Positions 53,109-63,476 of a stretch of DNA of 64,000 bases are shown one piece after another. Each line of letters starts with the position of its first letter. Position 1 is the first letter of the stretch. Source of the DNA: Eutreptiella sp. 'Long Island Sound 2002'. Its lineage: Eukaryota; Euglenozoa; Euglenophyceae; Eutreptiales; Eutreptiaceae. The position numbers and the translations under genes were made by a program. Location: the NCBI GenBank assembly GCA_964036045.1, contig OZ038392.1, forward strand, positions 36,345,330 through 36,409,329, written 5' to 3'. The notes below the pieces were generated by a model that was not told where the DNA came from, made no database searches, and saw only the letters and a list, made by a program, of their open reading frames with translations.

Positions 53109-54516
53109 CTGACCAACAGAAAAAAGGAAGCATAAAAACTGACATGCTAAACAATAGACAGCAGCAAAGCACAGTGGGATCAAATATCATGGCTCTACAT
53201 GAGGCGCACCTATGGGCTGCCTTGGCAAATGCAAAAACTCAGTAAAAATTTAAGCACGCAAACCACAAATTGCAGACACCAACGCAAATCTCCCAGGGCA
53301 ACCTAGGACTGCAGAGATTACGAGCGTGACTGCGTACATTCACTCAAAATCATTGACAATCCGACCGAAATCACAAAAGTTCAGTACTCACCAATGAAAT
53401 TCGTCACCATGAATCTCCTTGTTCTGGGCCACGTTGCCATCAGAACAGACCACAGGATCAGCCAAAAGCACGGGGGAGGCTGCCTGGTGGGATGTGACCC
53501 TGAGGGGTGTTGAACCATTTCAGGGGTTGTTGTTGTTGTTGCCCCCCCCCCCCCCCCGAGGCCGCAAGCAGGTCATAAAGCGCTCCACACATGCACGTCC
53601 TGGTATGCACATGCAGCAATGTTTGGCAGTTCTCCATCATCATAATCGTAACAGATTATTGTTTCATAACCTTTGCTTGTACCTATTTTGTTAACACCAC
53701 GTGTCTTCATTTAACAGTACAGTAAGGTGCTCTCAGGTCAGAAAGGTCAGTGGCTGCGCCTTGCTGTGGAGCTGATACAAGTCGATCAAGCGCTACTACT
53801 GTCCCACCAAAGGGCTGGGTGGGGAGGGACCCCCCCACCCCTCCATTGACCCAAACCAAGGGGGCAGGCGGGTCGGGCGGTCAGCCACCGGGGGTCCCCA
53901 GGGTTGGCACAAGGCCATGGGGGGGGGGGGGGGGGGCGGTACCCCAACATACATACCTCAAACAGATCCCCATGACACGCTGATCATTTTGAACATACAC
54001 AAGTGGTGTATGTTCAAATGGTGTATAACCTTTTTTCAAAAAAAAATTTGCCTATCAGCTGAGGCTCCCATCAGCCAAGGTCCGACCCGGAGGTCGGGTT
54101 GGGGTCAAAATGTTTTTTTTTTCCATTTTTGAATTCTCCACAAAATTCTGAGTATTTTGAATATAGCCACATTGGTCAAAACAAAGAAGTTCCCCCAACC
54201 ATATGCCTTAAACAAAATCTCCGGCGCCTCTGGCGCCCACAAAATCCATTGACCCATACAACCATTTTGGGGTCCACAGACACCCCCCCCCTCTCCCTTG
54301 GGGTCGGGTCCCAGCCAACAGCCCCCCACCCCCCCCCCGTGGCCGAAAGAGTACGAAAACGTAGTTTATTTGGAGTCACAGAAAGGCACGGGAATCATGG
54401 AAAGCCCTGAAAATGGGAGTTGCTGTTGGTGAGTTGCATTCGCAATACCTGGAAGCTGCATTGCAGGGGTGGCTACGCGCAAGCTTGCACCAGGGGGCTG
54501 ATAGGCTGCGACATAC
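53109..54516 (-). other. RRM gene intron
   Basis: 1.4 kb with a C15 run (53541), a G19 run (53918-53936), TGACCCAAACC/CCCATTGACCC words and T-runs. No gene on either strand is recognised. Confidence 0.5.
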
Positions 54517-54641
54517 CGCTTGTGCTGTTGCACTTGATAACTCCTCTGGCACCCCACTGACAAAGATTCGAGGCTCTTGCATGGGTGCTGGCGCTGGTTG
54601 ACGACTTGCAGCAAGTTGGATATCCCCGACCATGTGCCCAC
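54517..54641 (-). CDS. RRM gene exon: end of second, start of third RRM
   Basis: The acceptor is GTACATTAG|GTGGG and the donor CAAGCG|GTATGT. It starts with two bases that complete a Ser codon from the previous exon, then GHMVGDIQLAAS (last strand of RRM 2), a short Pro/Ala linker (RQPAPAPMQEP), and RIFVSGVPEELSSATAQA (RNP2 and helix 1 of RRM 3). The two domains are only about ten residues apart. Ends in phase 0. Confidence 0.85.
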
Positions 54642-55149
54642 CTAATGTACGGAGACCCAAGAAATGAGGAAAGAGCAGGTTGCATATCGGCTGCTGTCAG
54701 GCAGTGGCAGAGGTTGGGATTGCTGGGAGGAGAAACCTTCCGATCCCAGGCAAAAACAGGAGCAATGCCATCCTTGAGCTGCATGGTGCCTCCCCTTTGC
54801 AATAACAGGGCGAAACTGGGTAAAGGGCTGTGTTCTGCACAGCTCGTCCTTGCCCACAATACATCTGATGTTCCTCCGGGGCGTGGGCATGTGGGCACAC
54901 GCAATATCACTGGCAAGGAAGGGGGCATGCAATTCAAAGCATGCACAAACTGCGACTCCAAACTTCTATTTCTGTGTGTTGATGAGGGCTGGTGACTGTG
55001 TGGCCCGGCACGGAGTACATGCCTATGGAGCAAGGGGGTGCACAATGGTGGAGTTGGTGCAGTGCACGGGCTCCTGCACCACAGCCTCTGCACTGGACAT
55101 GACTCCCCACTCCGAGAAATCAGGACCGACAGCAATGCAAGGAACACAC
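54642..55149 (-). other. RRM gene intron
   Basis: About 0.5 kb. Its minus frames stay open in places (for example GTMQLKDGIAPVFAWDRKVS), which gives a longer apparent ORF, but the RRM reading skips it cleanly with matching phases (1 to 1). Confidence 0.6.
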
Positions 55150-55275
55150 TGATTGTCCGAGGGCTCTTGCTAATCGCCTCATTGGCGCCAGCTGCAGTCT
55201 GGAATGTTACATAACAGATGCCTTTTCTCTGTTTTGTCACGAAATCCAATGGGAAATAGACATCTACCACTTGCC
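55150..55275 (-). CDS. RRM gene exon, second part of second RRM
   Basis: The acceptor is CTGCTCCCTGTTCAG|GG and the donor ATCA|GTGTGT. It reads QVVDVYFPLDFVTKQRKGIC then YVTFQTAAGANEAIS. KGICYVTF is RNP1. Phase 1 at both ends, fitting G of the previous exon (TATG) and GT of the next. DVYFPLDFVTKQRKG is close to the D-V-Y-x-P-x-D-x-x-T-x-x-x-x-G stretch of SR-type RRMs. Confidence 0.88.
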
Positions 55276-55356
55276 CTGAACAGGGAGCAGTAAAAGAATA
55301 AACAAGGAGGTTCAGCTGTGATTTGTTCGCCCTTCACCCCCAACACCACTAACCCA

Positions 55357-56050
55357 GTGGGTGCTACATGGCTCCCTGTGGCCTTATGCACACTCCCAAT
55401 GTCACCAAACCATCACCCAACAACGGCCCAAGGGTCCCCAGGGGTCGTCGGGGGTCACCCCCAAATTGCAATTTTTCAGCCAACCCATGCCGGCCTGAAA
55501 ATGACTAAGTCCTGACTGGCGGGGCCCCATAGGGGGGCTAATCTTGGCAACTTGGAGATAGCACCCGGGACCCCGTCGTTGGTTAGAGGGTCCATATAGA
55601 AGACAAAAGTGGAATGGGACCTGCGTCTGAATCAATACACAGTGGCGGCTACAAGCCAACCAAGTTTAGCCCACCACAGTGCGAGCGGGCCCAAAAGGGC
55701 GCTTTCAAAGCCAATAAGCACCACCATGAGGGCCTAGTGGGTGCTACATGGCTCCCTGTGCCTTTATGCGTCCTCCCAATGTCACCAAACCATCACCCAA
55801 CAACGGCCCAAGGGTCCCCAGGGGTCGTTAGGGGTCACCCCAAGATTGCGATTTTTCAGCCAATCCGTGCCGGCCTGAAAAAGTCCTCACTGTGGGGCCC
55901 CATAGAGGGGCCAATTTTGGAAACTTTGGAGATAGCACCCGGGACCCCTGCCATTGGTTGGGGGGTCCACATGGAAGAAAACAGTGGAACGGGACCCGGG
56001 TCGGAATTGACTCACAGTGGCGGCTATAGGCCAACCAAATCCCCCCCCCC
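55357..56050. repeat. 380-bp tandem duplication
   Basis: GTGGGTGCTACATGGCTCCC at 55357 and again at 55737. The next 310 bases align closely (CAACGGCCCAAGGGTCCCCA, GCCGGCCTGAAAA, GATAGCACCCGGGACCCC). 56100-56270 continues with phrases shared with 27.45-27.6 kb. It lies in an RRM gene intron. Confidence 0.9.
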
Positions 56051-56551
56051 CAACCCACCCACAATTCCCAAAAAAAAGTGGCACCAGGGTCTGGGGCGGT
56101 TGGAGAGTTTCAAATTAAAAAAATTATTGGGGGATAATTTTGTCTCCCAAATGATAATGTTCCAAGGGGTTAAACATCATACACCGGGCTATGCTATGCC
56201 AATACCCCCTAAAAGGGGGGGTTATGGGGCTCTCACGCTTGCACTTGATCTAACAACATCTGTGAGGTGATCCAGGCACACCCCAACAAGTGGTGTAAAC
56301 GATTCTCTGCAAGGTCCAATCACAGGCTGTGCAACTGCAGAACTGGTCTGCAGGAAGGCAGCCGACCACAAGTGGGGTGGGGGGAAAAGGTATGCGGGGA
56401 GGGAGGGGTCATTCAGGCCCATTTTTCCAAACCCCCTCCCGTGGGCCTGGATGGCCCCACAGAGGGGGGCCTGCGGGGTGGGGGGGCACCCCGACATATA
56501 AACCTCAAAATGATCGCCACCACACAGTGATCAATCATTTTCAGGTACATA

Positions 56552-57602
56552 TTGTTGGGATTTTTTCCCCATTTTTTTTCTTTTGGGCTGCTTTGCAGCC
56601 CAATTTCTGAGCCAGAACTGGTCCTCAGACTGCCACTTTATCAAGGCTCTGTCACGGGAGCCCCTTTGCCTGTATTGGCCAGTGTGATGCGCGCCACGCG
56701 CTGGCGGGCTGTCCATCTCGCTGGCCCGCCCGTCTTTCCTCTTGCCCCCCGTGTCGACGATGCAACTGATGGCGCAGTCACCCTGGTGTGCTGTGCACAC
56801 CTGCCGGCGTCCACCACGCATGCGCTGCTTGCCGGCGTGACCCCGGACGGCGGCATTGCCGTCATTACCACCCGCCCATCGCCAGCCAGCCTGATATATG
56901 CGCTGGGGTGGGACATGCGATGGTGCTTGGCACTGCACCACCACGACCTTTGGGCCACCCCAGGATCTTATGTTCGACGCCCACCCCAGAGCGGCTGAAT
57001 TCCGGGTGGACCCCATTGGGGCTCTGAGCCCCTCGAAACGCACAGATCTGCTGCCCGACAACAACGTCGCCACCGACCAGTGCCTGTCTTGTGCCAGGGA
57101 CACCAGGGAGGAGCACCACACACAGCACGGCACTCAGCACACCTCCCGGGAAGCGCTGCCAACCCCCCCCCCCCCATGGGAGGCCAGCTGGCCCCGTGTC
57201 GCCGCCAGCTTGCCGACCGACCCCGAGCCCTTAGCCAGGGGACTGACTGTGAGGGATGGGCCTCCGGGCACTTCTCAATACCGCAGGGCATACCAGACCA
57301 GACCAGACCTTTCCCTGAACCCCCCCTTTCCCTGGCAAACCGTTCTCCCACCTCCCCTGCCCACCAACCAACACCAACCAAAAGCAACACCAATGCTAGC
57401 AACCACCCTTGCTGCATGCATCGACGTAGCCACTGCCGAACAGAAGTGCGGGCAAGCACACGGATTGTATGGAACCAAATCCCTGCATCTGGTGGAAAAT
57501 CCATTTTTAGTGCTCCCACTCTGCCACAATGCGTGTGACACCAAATGCGACTCTGCTGCACATGAGCACTCCTTGCCTCACGTGCATCACTGCATTCCCT
57601 GA
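56552..57602 (+). other. GC-rich open region, coding doubtful
   Basis: Plus frame 56650-56998 reads LPVLASVMRATRWRAVHLAG, TLVCCAHLPASTTHALLAGV and GGIAVITTRPSPASLIYALG. Another plus frame continues to 57602 with a proline-rich part. The opposite strand is also open. It might be an exon of a nested gene, but no domain or sure splice site was found. Confidence 0.2.
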
Positions 57603-57903
57603 CCCTGACGATCCGCCTGGCAACTGGCTCCTGCCAGGCCATCTGCTGCGACCATATCCTGATGATGTCAATTCTCAGGAAACAACGGCAAAGGCTTCCT
57701 AACGCAGCCTGTGGCACATTGGACCCGGCAACTCGCCCCCTTTGTCTTGCAGGGCAGGGCACGCCAGCAATGAGCGGATGTGAAATAACTGCTCAAATGG
57801 GGTAAAGCAGTCAACTGGGTCATACAAAAGTGCACCGCACATGTACTTGACTGTTGATGATCAGTGGACGGCTTTGATGCACGCGCGGGGAGGGGGCGGG
57901 CAC

Positions 57904-57988
57904 CATAGGCTTCAAAATGCTGCTGCACTGCAGACTCCGTCAGCGGCGCTGGCACCCCTTGAATGAAGATCCGATTGGACTCTGTGTC
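57904..57988 (-). CDS. RRM gene exon, first part of second RRM
   Basis: The acceptor is CACTCTTGCTCAG|GAC (phase 0) and the donor CCTATG|GTGCCC (phase 1, a weak GT site). It reads DTESNRIFIQGVPAPLTESA then VQQHFEAYG. RIFIQGVP is RNP2 plus loop, followed by helix 1. Joined to 55275 it gives HFEAYG-QVVDVYFPLD, parallel to QYFSQYDQVVDVYIPLD of the first RRM, which fixes the splice pair. Confidence 0.85.
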
Positions 57989-59159
57989 CTGAGCAAGAGT
58001 GAACATGAGAACAAACCATTGACACCCCAGGTGTGATCTAGGAGGGCTTTGACCGTGTCCACAAAAGCCAAAATGTGGTCAGCTTGTGTGCCCAGTCAAA
58101 CACAGCAGCGCCGATTCAAAGCATATGTCCCTGTACGTGCCCCGCTATGGAAGGTGCACCTATGCCTTCACTATGCCTTCACGATTAACACCTTGCACCC
58201 GATACCTACTGATGGTACAAACAGCTGTGAGCCTGGTACAAATTCATGTGACGTGCAGTTGCATCACCTCGGGTGGGTCATCAGTGGAGATTCGTTGATT
58301 CCGCTCTGCGCAAGAGGTCATGGATACCACGGCAGGCACTTATTGCAGGTACAAAACACGCCTCAAAGAACTTTTATGCGGCAGCACTTGGTCACTTTGT
58401 GGTGGACAATGCAGTGCAGTTGGCAGGCCAATCAACGCCATTGCCTCCGGCTATGGCTTTTGGGGTCAGTATGGGCTATGTTTCCAACTCCAACGCACGC
58501 AAACAGATCCTCCATAAAACAGTGTCCTGCACTACAAACAAATTCAGGCTGGGCCACCATTCCCCTGCGCCTCAACTGTGCACATCAGGTTCCCCCCAAC
58601 CACAATTTTGTCCTGCCAACCAATAACCACAGCATCAGGCCATGCTGCGGTGGGCACAATGCAAGCAACAACACGTGCAAAGGGCCCATGCCTCAAAAAA
58701 GGATGGCAGTTAGAGATTGTGACAAGGACGTGATGTGTGCAGACTGCAACCCAGGCCAATGTGTTCGGCGTGTGGTGGGGGATCCACGTGCCCATTCCAC
58801 GGCTGTGTTACCATGCCAACCCCCCAGTGTTGGGTGCTGGTCAATGTTGTGCTGTGCTGTGCTGTGTTGGGTTGGGTTGCAATGCGTTGCATTGTGTCGC
58901 CTCATGTTGTCGTGCTCCGTTGTGTGATCCCTCCACCAATGCGGCCAATAGGGTCAAAAGGGTGGAGAGAGACACGAGGTCACCTCTTGGGAAGGGCCTG
59001 GGTGTGCTCCCCCTTCGCTTTGGTGGGGACGCGGAGCACACCTGGCACCTCAGCACGTGGATGCCCTCCTGGACCGTGCGACCCTGAGTGTGTCCACAGT
59101 GGGGGTCCGAGCATGAGCGACCTCTGGAGGAAGAGACACCCTTCCTTTTGCGTTGGCAG

Positions 59160-59310
59160 GGCTCACTGACCTTGAGACAGCTGTCAGAATCAAGGATCAG
59201 AGCTGGAGGACGAGGCGCCCTTCTTTCTCCAGGGCGTGGTGGACCCATGCTTTCGGCCCACCTTGTCCTGCCGCCGAAGCTGTTGCAGGAGCTCTCTTCC
59301 GAGGGCCCAG
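59160..59310 (+). CDS. Candidate plus-strand exon
   Basis: Bounded by TTGCGTTGGCAG|G and GGGCCCAG|GTATAT. It reads SLTLRQLSESRIRAGGRGAL, LSPGRGGPMLSAHLVLPP and KLLQELSSEGP. Good splice sites and coding-like composition, but no domain. It lies inside the interval assigned to the minus-strand RRM gene. Confidence 0.3.
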
Positions 59311-59944
59311 GTATATGCATTGGCGGCGTAGCCCTCAGTCATGACTCGGCACTGACCTATGTGCAGTCCTTTGCGGCAAGGGTGGGGTGGTGATGATTTC
59401 AGTCTTGCAAAATGAACTGCATTATATACACATAAACACTACACAACTACACATAATTGAGGGCTCGTGTTCTGGCCGTTTACCCCCGCCTTGCACAACC
59501 ACCAGCAATGTTTCACCGTTTGACCAGTGGGTGGTGTTTTCAGGCAAAAAGTCGCCGTTTGACCAGGGGCTGGTGTTGGACAGAGGGAGTGCTTGCCCCG
59601 CGCCTGCCCCGCGCAGGCTAGTATCCCTAGAACCTACCCCCATAGACTGCTCTCAAATGGCCCACAATGGGAACCATTGCCCAAACATACGCCTGCAAAA
59701 CATGGTCATAAACCCAAAAGACCCATAGTATCAAGTATCAAACAATCTGTGATACAAGTCTTTGTGCACCCGCATGTAGGTGATGTGCTGGACCTCATTC
59801 CCATGTGGCAAAGGCCCAACCATGCGCACAAGAATAGTGTCGCCACTGGAGCGCACGTACTGCACAAGCATGTTTGAAGAAAACATGAGTGTTCTGCAAT
59901 AGGCGGTACACAAGCTGTGAAGTAGAGCAGCAGAGTGCGGTTGC

Positions 59945-60093
59945 CTACCGTCCCTCTTTGCAACACAGCAACATGCCCAGAAGTACAAAAAGTGTAAAAC
60001 AGATGCCCCACAAGCCCTGCGCAGCAGGATTTCCTAATACTCCCGTGGATACATTAACAATGTCGCAAAATGTGCCATTTGCGAAGGCGGTCG
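59945..60093 (-). CDS. Candidate terminal exon with membrane segment
   Basis: After ATGGCACAG the minus frame reads ATAFANGTFCDIVNVSTGVL (two N-x-T/S sites) then GLWGICFTLFVLLGMLLCC and KEGR before TAG. The hydrophobic segment of about 19 residues with a short basic tail looks like the end of a type I membrane protein. It could join the pieces at 61.5 and 60.5 kb, but phases were not all resolved. Confidence 0.3.
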
Positions 60094-60441
60094 CTGTGCC
60101 ATGGAAGGTGGGCAAGGGGGGGGTGCACAGCTGTGTTAGCACTCGGGCTTCCCATGTGCCAGCGCACCTTTACAAGCACAAACCATTTTTCAAAACTGGA
60201 CCTCAAAGTTGCAGTCCTTGTAACAACATTCCAATTCATTTGCAGGAGAGGCCGGGACACACTGCAAAGATCAACCTGCACCTTCGGGGGCCTGGGCGAG
60301 GAAGCAGTTTGTGAAGTCCAGGTTGTTCCCGCACCCAAGTCATGCCACACGGGACCACGAGGCATTCGTGGCCGTGGCTGGTATGCATCATAGTGACCGC
60401 TGGCCTGAATAATGAGCAAGAGTCATGAGCGCTACACTTAC

Positions 60442-60552
60442 TTTGGTAAATTTTCCCACCATGCCTGCATATGCAGGGTCCCATGCTTTGACAAGGTCGT
60501 GCTTGCACGCAACAGGCATCAATTTTACCACATGTTCCAAACTTTCCGTGTC
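60442..60552 (-). CDS. Candidate exon, phase 0 to 0
   Basis: Acceptor CCCCGGTCAG|GAC, donor ACCAAA|GTAAGT (a near-consensus donor), 37 codons: DTESLEHVVKLMPVACKHDL then VKAWDPAYAGMVGKFTK. Phase fits both neighbours of the RRM gene, and it starts with the same four residues (DTES) as the RRM 2 exon. It could be an RRM-gene exon or part of a membrane-protein gene with the pieces at 61.5 and 60.0 kb. No domain recognised. Confidence 0.4.
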
Positions 60553-61478
60553 CTGACCGGGGTTGCCAATCATCTTGCACAGAAATAGTTACACTTGGGG
60601 GCTTAATATTGTTGTGAGCAGAGACAACTTTGTGCATGCATCGCGTAAGGCCGAGTCCTTCATTCCAATTACAATGTCGTCACATCCCTGTCATCTTACC
60701 CGGGAGGGGGGGGGGGGGGTTGTACATGCGGATTTCACGTGAGATCATTTCGCACGCAGTCCCGAATTTACTGAGGGAAATTTGGCACCCACATGCTGTG
60801 TGACCCTGCCTTTGACGCGACTAGACTTGCACCATTGAATTCCAGTGGGCTTTCCAGGAGGTTCCAGGATTGTACTCTTCACTTCCAGGAGGTTGCAGGA
60901 CTGTGCAGCTAGTTTTCAGGAGGTTCCATGATTGCATTGTTCATTTCCAGGAGGTTCCAAGATCGCATCAGTCATCAGTGTTAGGCTTGTGTGCCAGAAA
61001 ACAAAGCATGGTGGGTAGAAAACTGCACAGTGTATGCAGTGTATGCAGAAAAGTAGACGAATGTGCAACAAGTGGATGATCAACAGCAAGAGGCTTCGTA
61101 CCATGCCCATCTACAAATGCTGAGCTATGCTTGACAGAGGCCATTGACATGATTTTATTTCGCAATTGTCTTGGAGGTTTCGCACAAAAATGACATGCAA
61201 ACTTCCTCACAACGAAAAGTCCCTTATTGAAATATCCCCCCCCCCTGTACATCCTTAACGACAAACACTGCGGTCACGAAAACAATGGTCAGATGGGTTG
61301 CTGTGCTTACGCAAGGGGGTGGGGTAAGTCCAGACCTCATTCAAGCTGTTGCCTACCGCCACCTGGAAAATATTCCAAACAAGGTTGCTAAATTGACAAA
61401 ATGCAAGTCGACATCAGGTCAGCACCTGCTGCTTTGTTTGTTTTCTCTTTTCTACAACAGCCAATCATGACTAAACAC

Positions 61479-61536
61479 TTGCTAGGGTGAGCAGGTCCTT
61501 GGCAAAGCCATAGACCATGATGATCAAGCTGCCCGT
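61479..61536 (-). CDS. Candidate membrane-segment exon
   Basis: Acceptor CTGCTTCTTACAG|ACG, donor AGCAA|GTGTTT. It reads TGSLIIMVYGFAKDLLTLA, a hydrophobic helix. Short, so chance is possible; listed because of its order with the two other minus-strand pieces downstream. Confidence 0.25.
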
Positions 61537-61654
61537 CTGTAAGAAGCAGATTCACAGGGGTGAACGGACTTTCACTTGGGCCATGAGCGACGGATACTGA
61601 GCTCGCATACACCCCCGTTATGGTCATCGCCGTCACTCATTGTACTTTCACTTG

Positions 61655-62170
61655 GGAGAGGGGGGCTCAATAGAGCCCTTTGGCTGGACCCCCCCCTCCC
61701 CCAAAAAGGGCTCAATTGACAGGACCCACCAAAACTAATCCAAGAACATCCTGGTTCCAGTGGAGGGGGGGCAGTTGTCCCAGGGGCCAGCGGGGGGGGG
61801 GGCGGGAGAGGGGGGGGGGGGGGAGGGGAGGGGGACACTGACGTGGGGTCAGGTTACGGCTCGGTCAAACCCGAAACCTACCCCTAACCCGAAGGCTAAC
61901 TAGGTAACAATGGCATCTGCACACCTGCTGCTCAATGCACATACCCTGGGGTGAACCATACATTGAATCATTCCAACAACATGTGGTGGACATGCATGCA
62001 TCATGGACATTTTTGCTGTTGGCCACCCTGGACGAAATTTTCCTTCTGGCGCCTTTTGGCGCCAATGGAAACAATGGTCGATATTGATTGAGCCCTTTTC
62101 CCAGCCCCCCCCTCCCAGTTTTTAGGGTCTATTGAGCCCCCCCCGCCCCCCTCCTGGTGCAAGCCCGACT
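61655..62170. repeat. Dispersed repeat, GGGCTCAATAGAGCCC ends
   Basis: Left GGGGGGCTCAATAGAGCCCT then GGACCCCCCCCTCCCCCAAA and GGGCTCAATTGACAGG. Right TTGAGCCCTTTTCCCAGCC, GGGTCTATTGAGCCCC and TGCAAGCCCGAC. Related to 23.27-23.65 kb. A G-rich core (61795-61840) and TTTTGGCGCCAATGG are inside. An insertion relative to the 23-kb copy (61.84-62.04 kb) adds about 150 bases. Confidence 0.75.
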
Positions 62171-62312
62171 GCCTCAGGAACCAAATTCGAAATCCTGGCC
62201 AGAGGCTTAAAGACCAGAGTGTGCCAATAAAGGGTAAGCTAGATCCACTTGCTCAGAGCGCATTGACTTGTGAAACCAAAGACATGCATGCCAATTCAAT
62301 CACACAAGCGCA

Positions 62313-62324
62313 CATGCGCGCGTG

Positions 62325-62353
<29 letters not shown>
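62313..62353. repeat. (CA)n tract forming a donor site
   Basis: A CA run that on the minus strand is (GT)n starting right at the exon end (CAG|GTGTGTGTG). The intron of the RRM gene thus begins inside a microsatellite, so its first bases can vary in length without losing GT. Confidence 0.8.
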
Positions 62354-62355
<2 letters not shown>

Positions 62356-62689
62356 GCTGATTAAAGGGGGGAAAATGCATTCCAGCAGATGAGGTCGTCG
62401 GACGCATTCGGGCTTGCATAGAAACTTGGCGGTCGAGCGAGGGCTCTACAAGCAATAGTGTGTCTCCAATAATGTGCTCTCTTTGTGATGTAAGTGCATC
62501 AGGAGTGGTGGGGCTTGCAAACGACACGTATGCAATCCCTTTTCTCCTCTTCGTATAATAATCAAGAGGAATGTAGACATCAACGACTTGGTCGTATTGC
62601 GAGAAGTATTGTTGAAGCGCGATTTCGTCAACGTGAGGAGGAAGTTGAGGAAGGAAAACTCGATTATTTCGACCAGACTGTCTAGACAT
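62354..62689 (-). CDS. RRM protein exon 1 (complete first RRM)
   Basis: ATG at 62689 opens MSRQSGRNN, then RVFLPQLPPHVDEIALQQYF (RNP2 VFLPQL at 11-16, helix 1), DQVVDVYIPLDYYTKRRKGI and AYVSFASPTTP (RNP1 KGIAYVSF at 50-57), and HIIGDTLLLVEPSLDRQ as the last strand. A whole RRM of about 75 residues lies in one exon, unlike RRM 2 and 3, which are split. The donor is CAGCAG|GTGTGT, phase 0. The D-V-Y-I-P-x-D-Y-Y-T stretch resembles SR-type splicing factors, but there is no RS domain here. Linking it to RRM 2 rests on equal strand, phase and likeness; it could be a separate gene. Confidence 0.85.
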
Positions 62690-62694
62690 CGTGA

Positions 62695-63470
62695 GGAACA
62701 ACCTTTATCACAAGAGGAAAGAGCATGTGTGTCCTATTCAGCGGACTCGCATATGACTACAATTATCTTGATTCTTCAACCATTGGTATTCAGCCTTAGG
62801 GGGTTGCACCTCGACTTAACCAGCTGTTGAATCAGTGAATGTTTGTGTTTCATACATACGTGATCATGCTATGTGCGCACATGATTCCAGGGTGGTTCCC
62901 GAGTGCACTTTTCGAACTTTGTGCCATTTCATTCAAACAGCCGAACACTTGGAAGGTCAGTCACAAAAAGAAGAGCCATGCTTCATGCCTCATGCTTCAC
63001 CACTCCACTACCCAGTCTAAACAACTCAGCAGTTCATGTGTGCATGAACCCAGCCCCCTTGTATGCGCGCATGCCTCTCCCATGTTTGTTGTGAAATGTC
63101 AAATAGGCACCCTGAGCCTGGTATGTGGTGATACAACTTGAGGGTGTCCGCCACACAAGAGATGAGGGAGAGGATGAGGCAGATGTGTGTGGGTTGTGTT
63201 GTCAGAAGCGCACTGTTTACCTATCGGTAACATGCAATCGCAATTCACAGCTTTTCATAGTGTGCACAGCCCTCCAGCCACTTTCAAATTGGCATTAAAA
63301 TGAGGCCCCAAGGGATATTCCCCTTGCGGCGCTTTTGATTTGACCAAGGATTGACCTTTTATGGTTGTTGCTTTCCTGCACAATCATCATGCTCTACGGT
63401 GTGCCTCATGCGCTCAAGTAAAGGAACACCAAATAATGAAGACTCACTCCCAACATAGTGGGGTTGTCAG
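62695..63470. other. RRM gene upstream region
   Basis: No coding frame of note. TTGCACCTCGACTTAACC and similar words give no clear promoter motif. The retroelement ORF to the right is on the same strand and ends at 63477, so this is also its 3' flank. Confidence 0.35.
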
Positions 63471-63476
63471 GATGAG

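Larger units (their letters stand above)
55276..57903 (-). other. RRM gene intron with repeats
   Basis: 2.6 kb. It holds the 380-bp tandem pair, the relative of the 27-kb repeat, a G-rich stretch (56360-56480), and a GC-rich zone (56.65-57.4 kb) that is open in several frames but without a named domain. Confidence 0.55.
57989..62353 (-). other. Long interval between RRM 1 and RRM 2 exons
   Basis: 4.4 kb. If RRM 1 belongs to the same gene this is one or more introns (phases 0 to 0 match). It also contains minus-strand exon-like pieces (61536-61479, 60552-60442, 60093-59945) and plus-strand ones (about 58340-58500, 59160-59310), so a separate or nested gene is possible. A GGAGGTTCCA repeat (60855-60960), a G15 run (60705) and a dispersed repeat (61.65-62.17 kb) are present. 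Confidence 0.4.

Noticed and set aside
54473-55270. Continuous 265-codon minus-strand ORF taken as a single exon
   Set aside because: Only its first part (VVDVYFPLDF to SPRTI) is RRM; the rest is intron, because the RRM continues cleanly in another frame at 54641 with matching phase.
58049-58927. 292-codon plus ORF
   Set aside because: Composition is rich in Cys, His and Trp and repeats LCCAVLCW near the end (from TGCTGTGCTG repeats). A different frame in 58.3-58.6 kb (ALGHFVVDNAVQLAGQ) is more protein-like, so the long ORF is probably chance.
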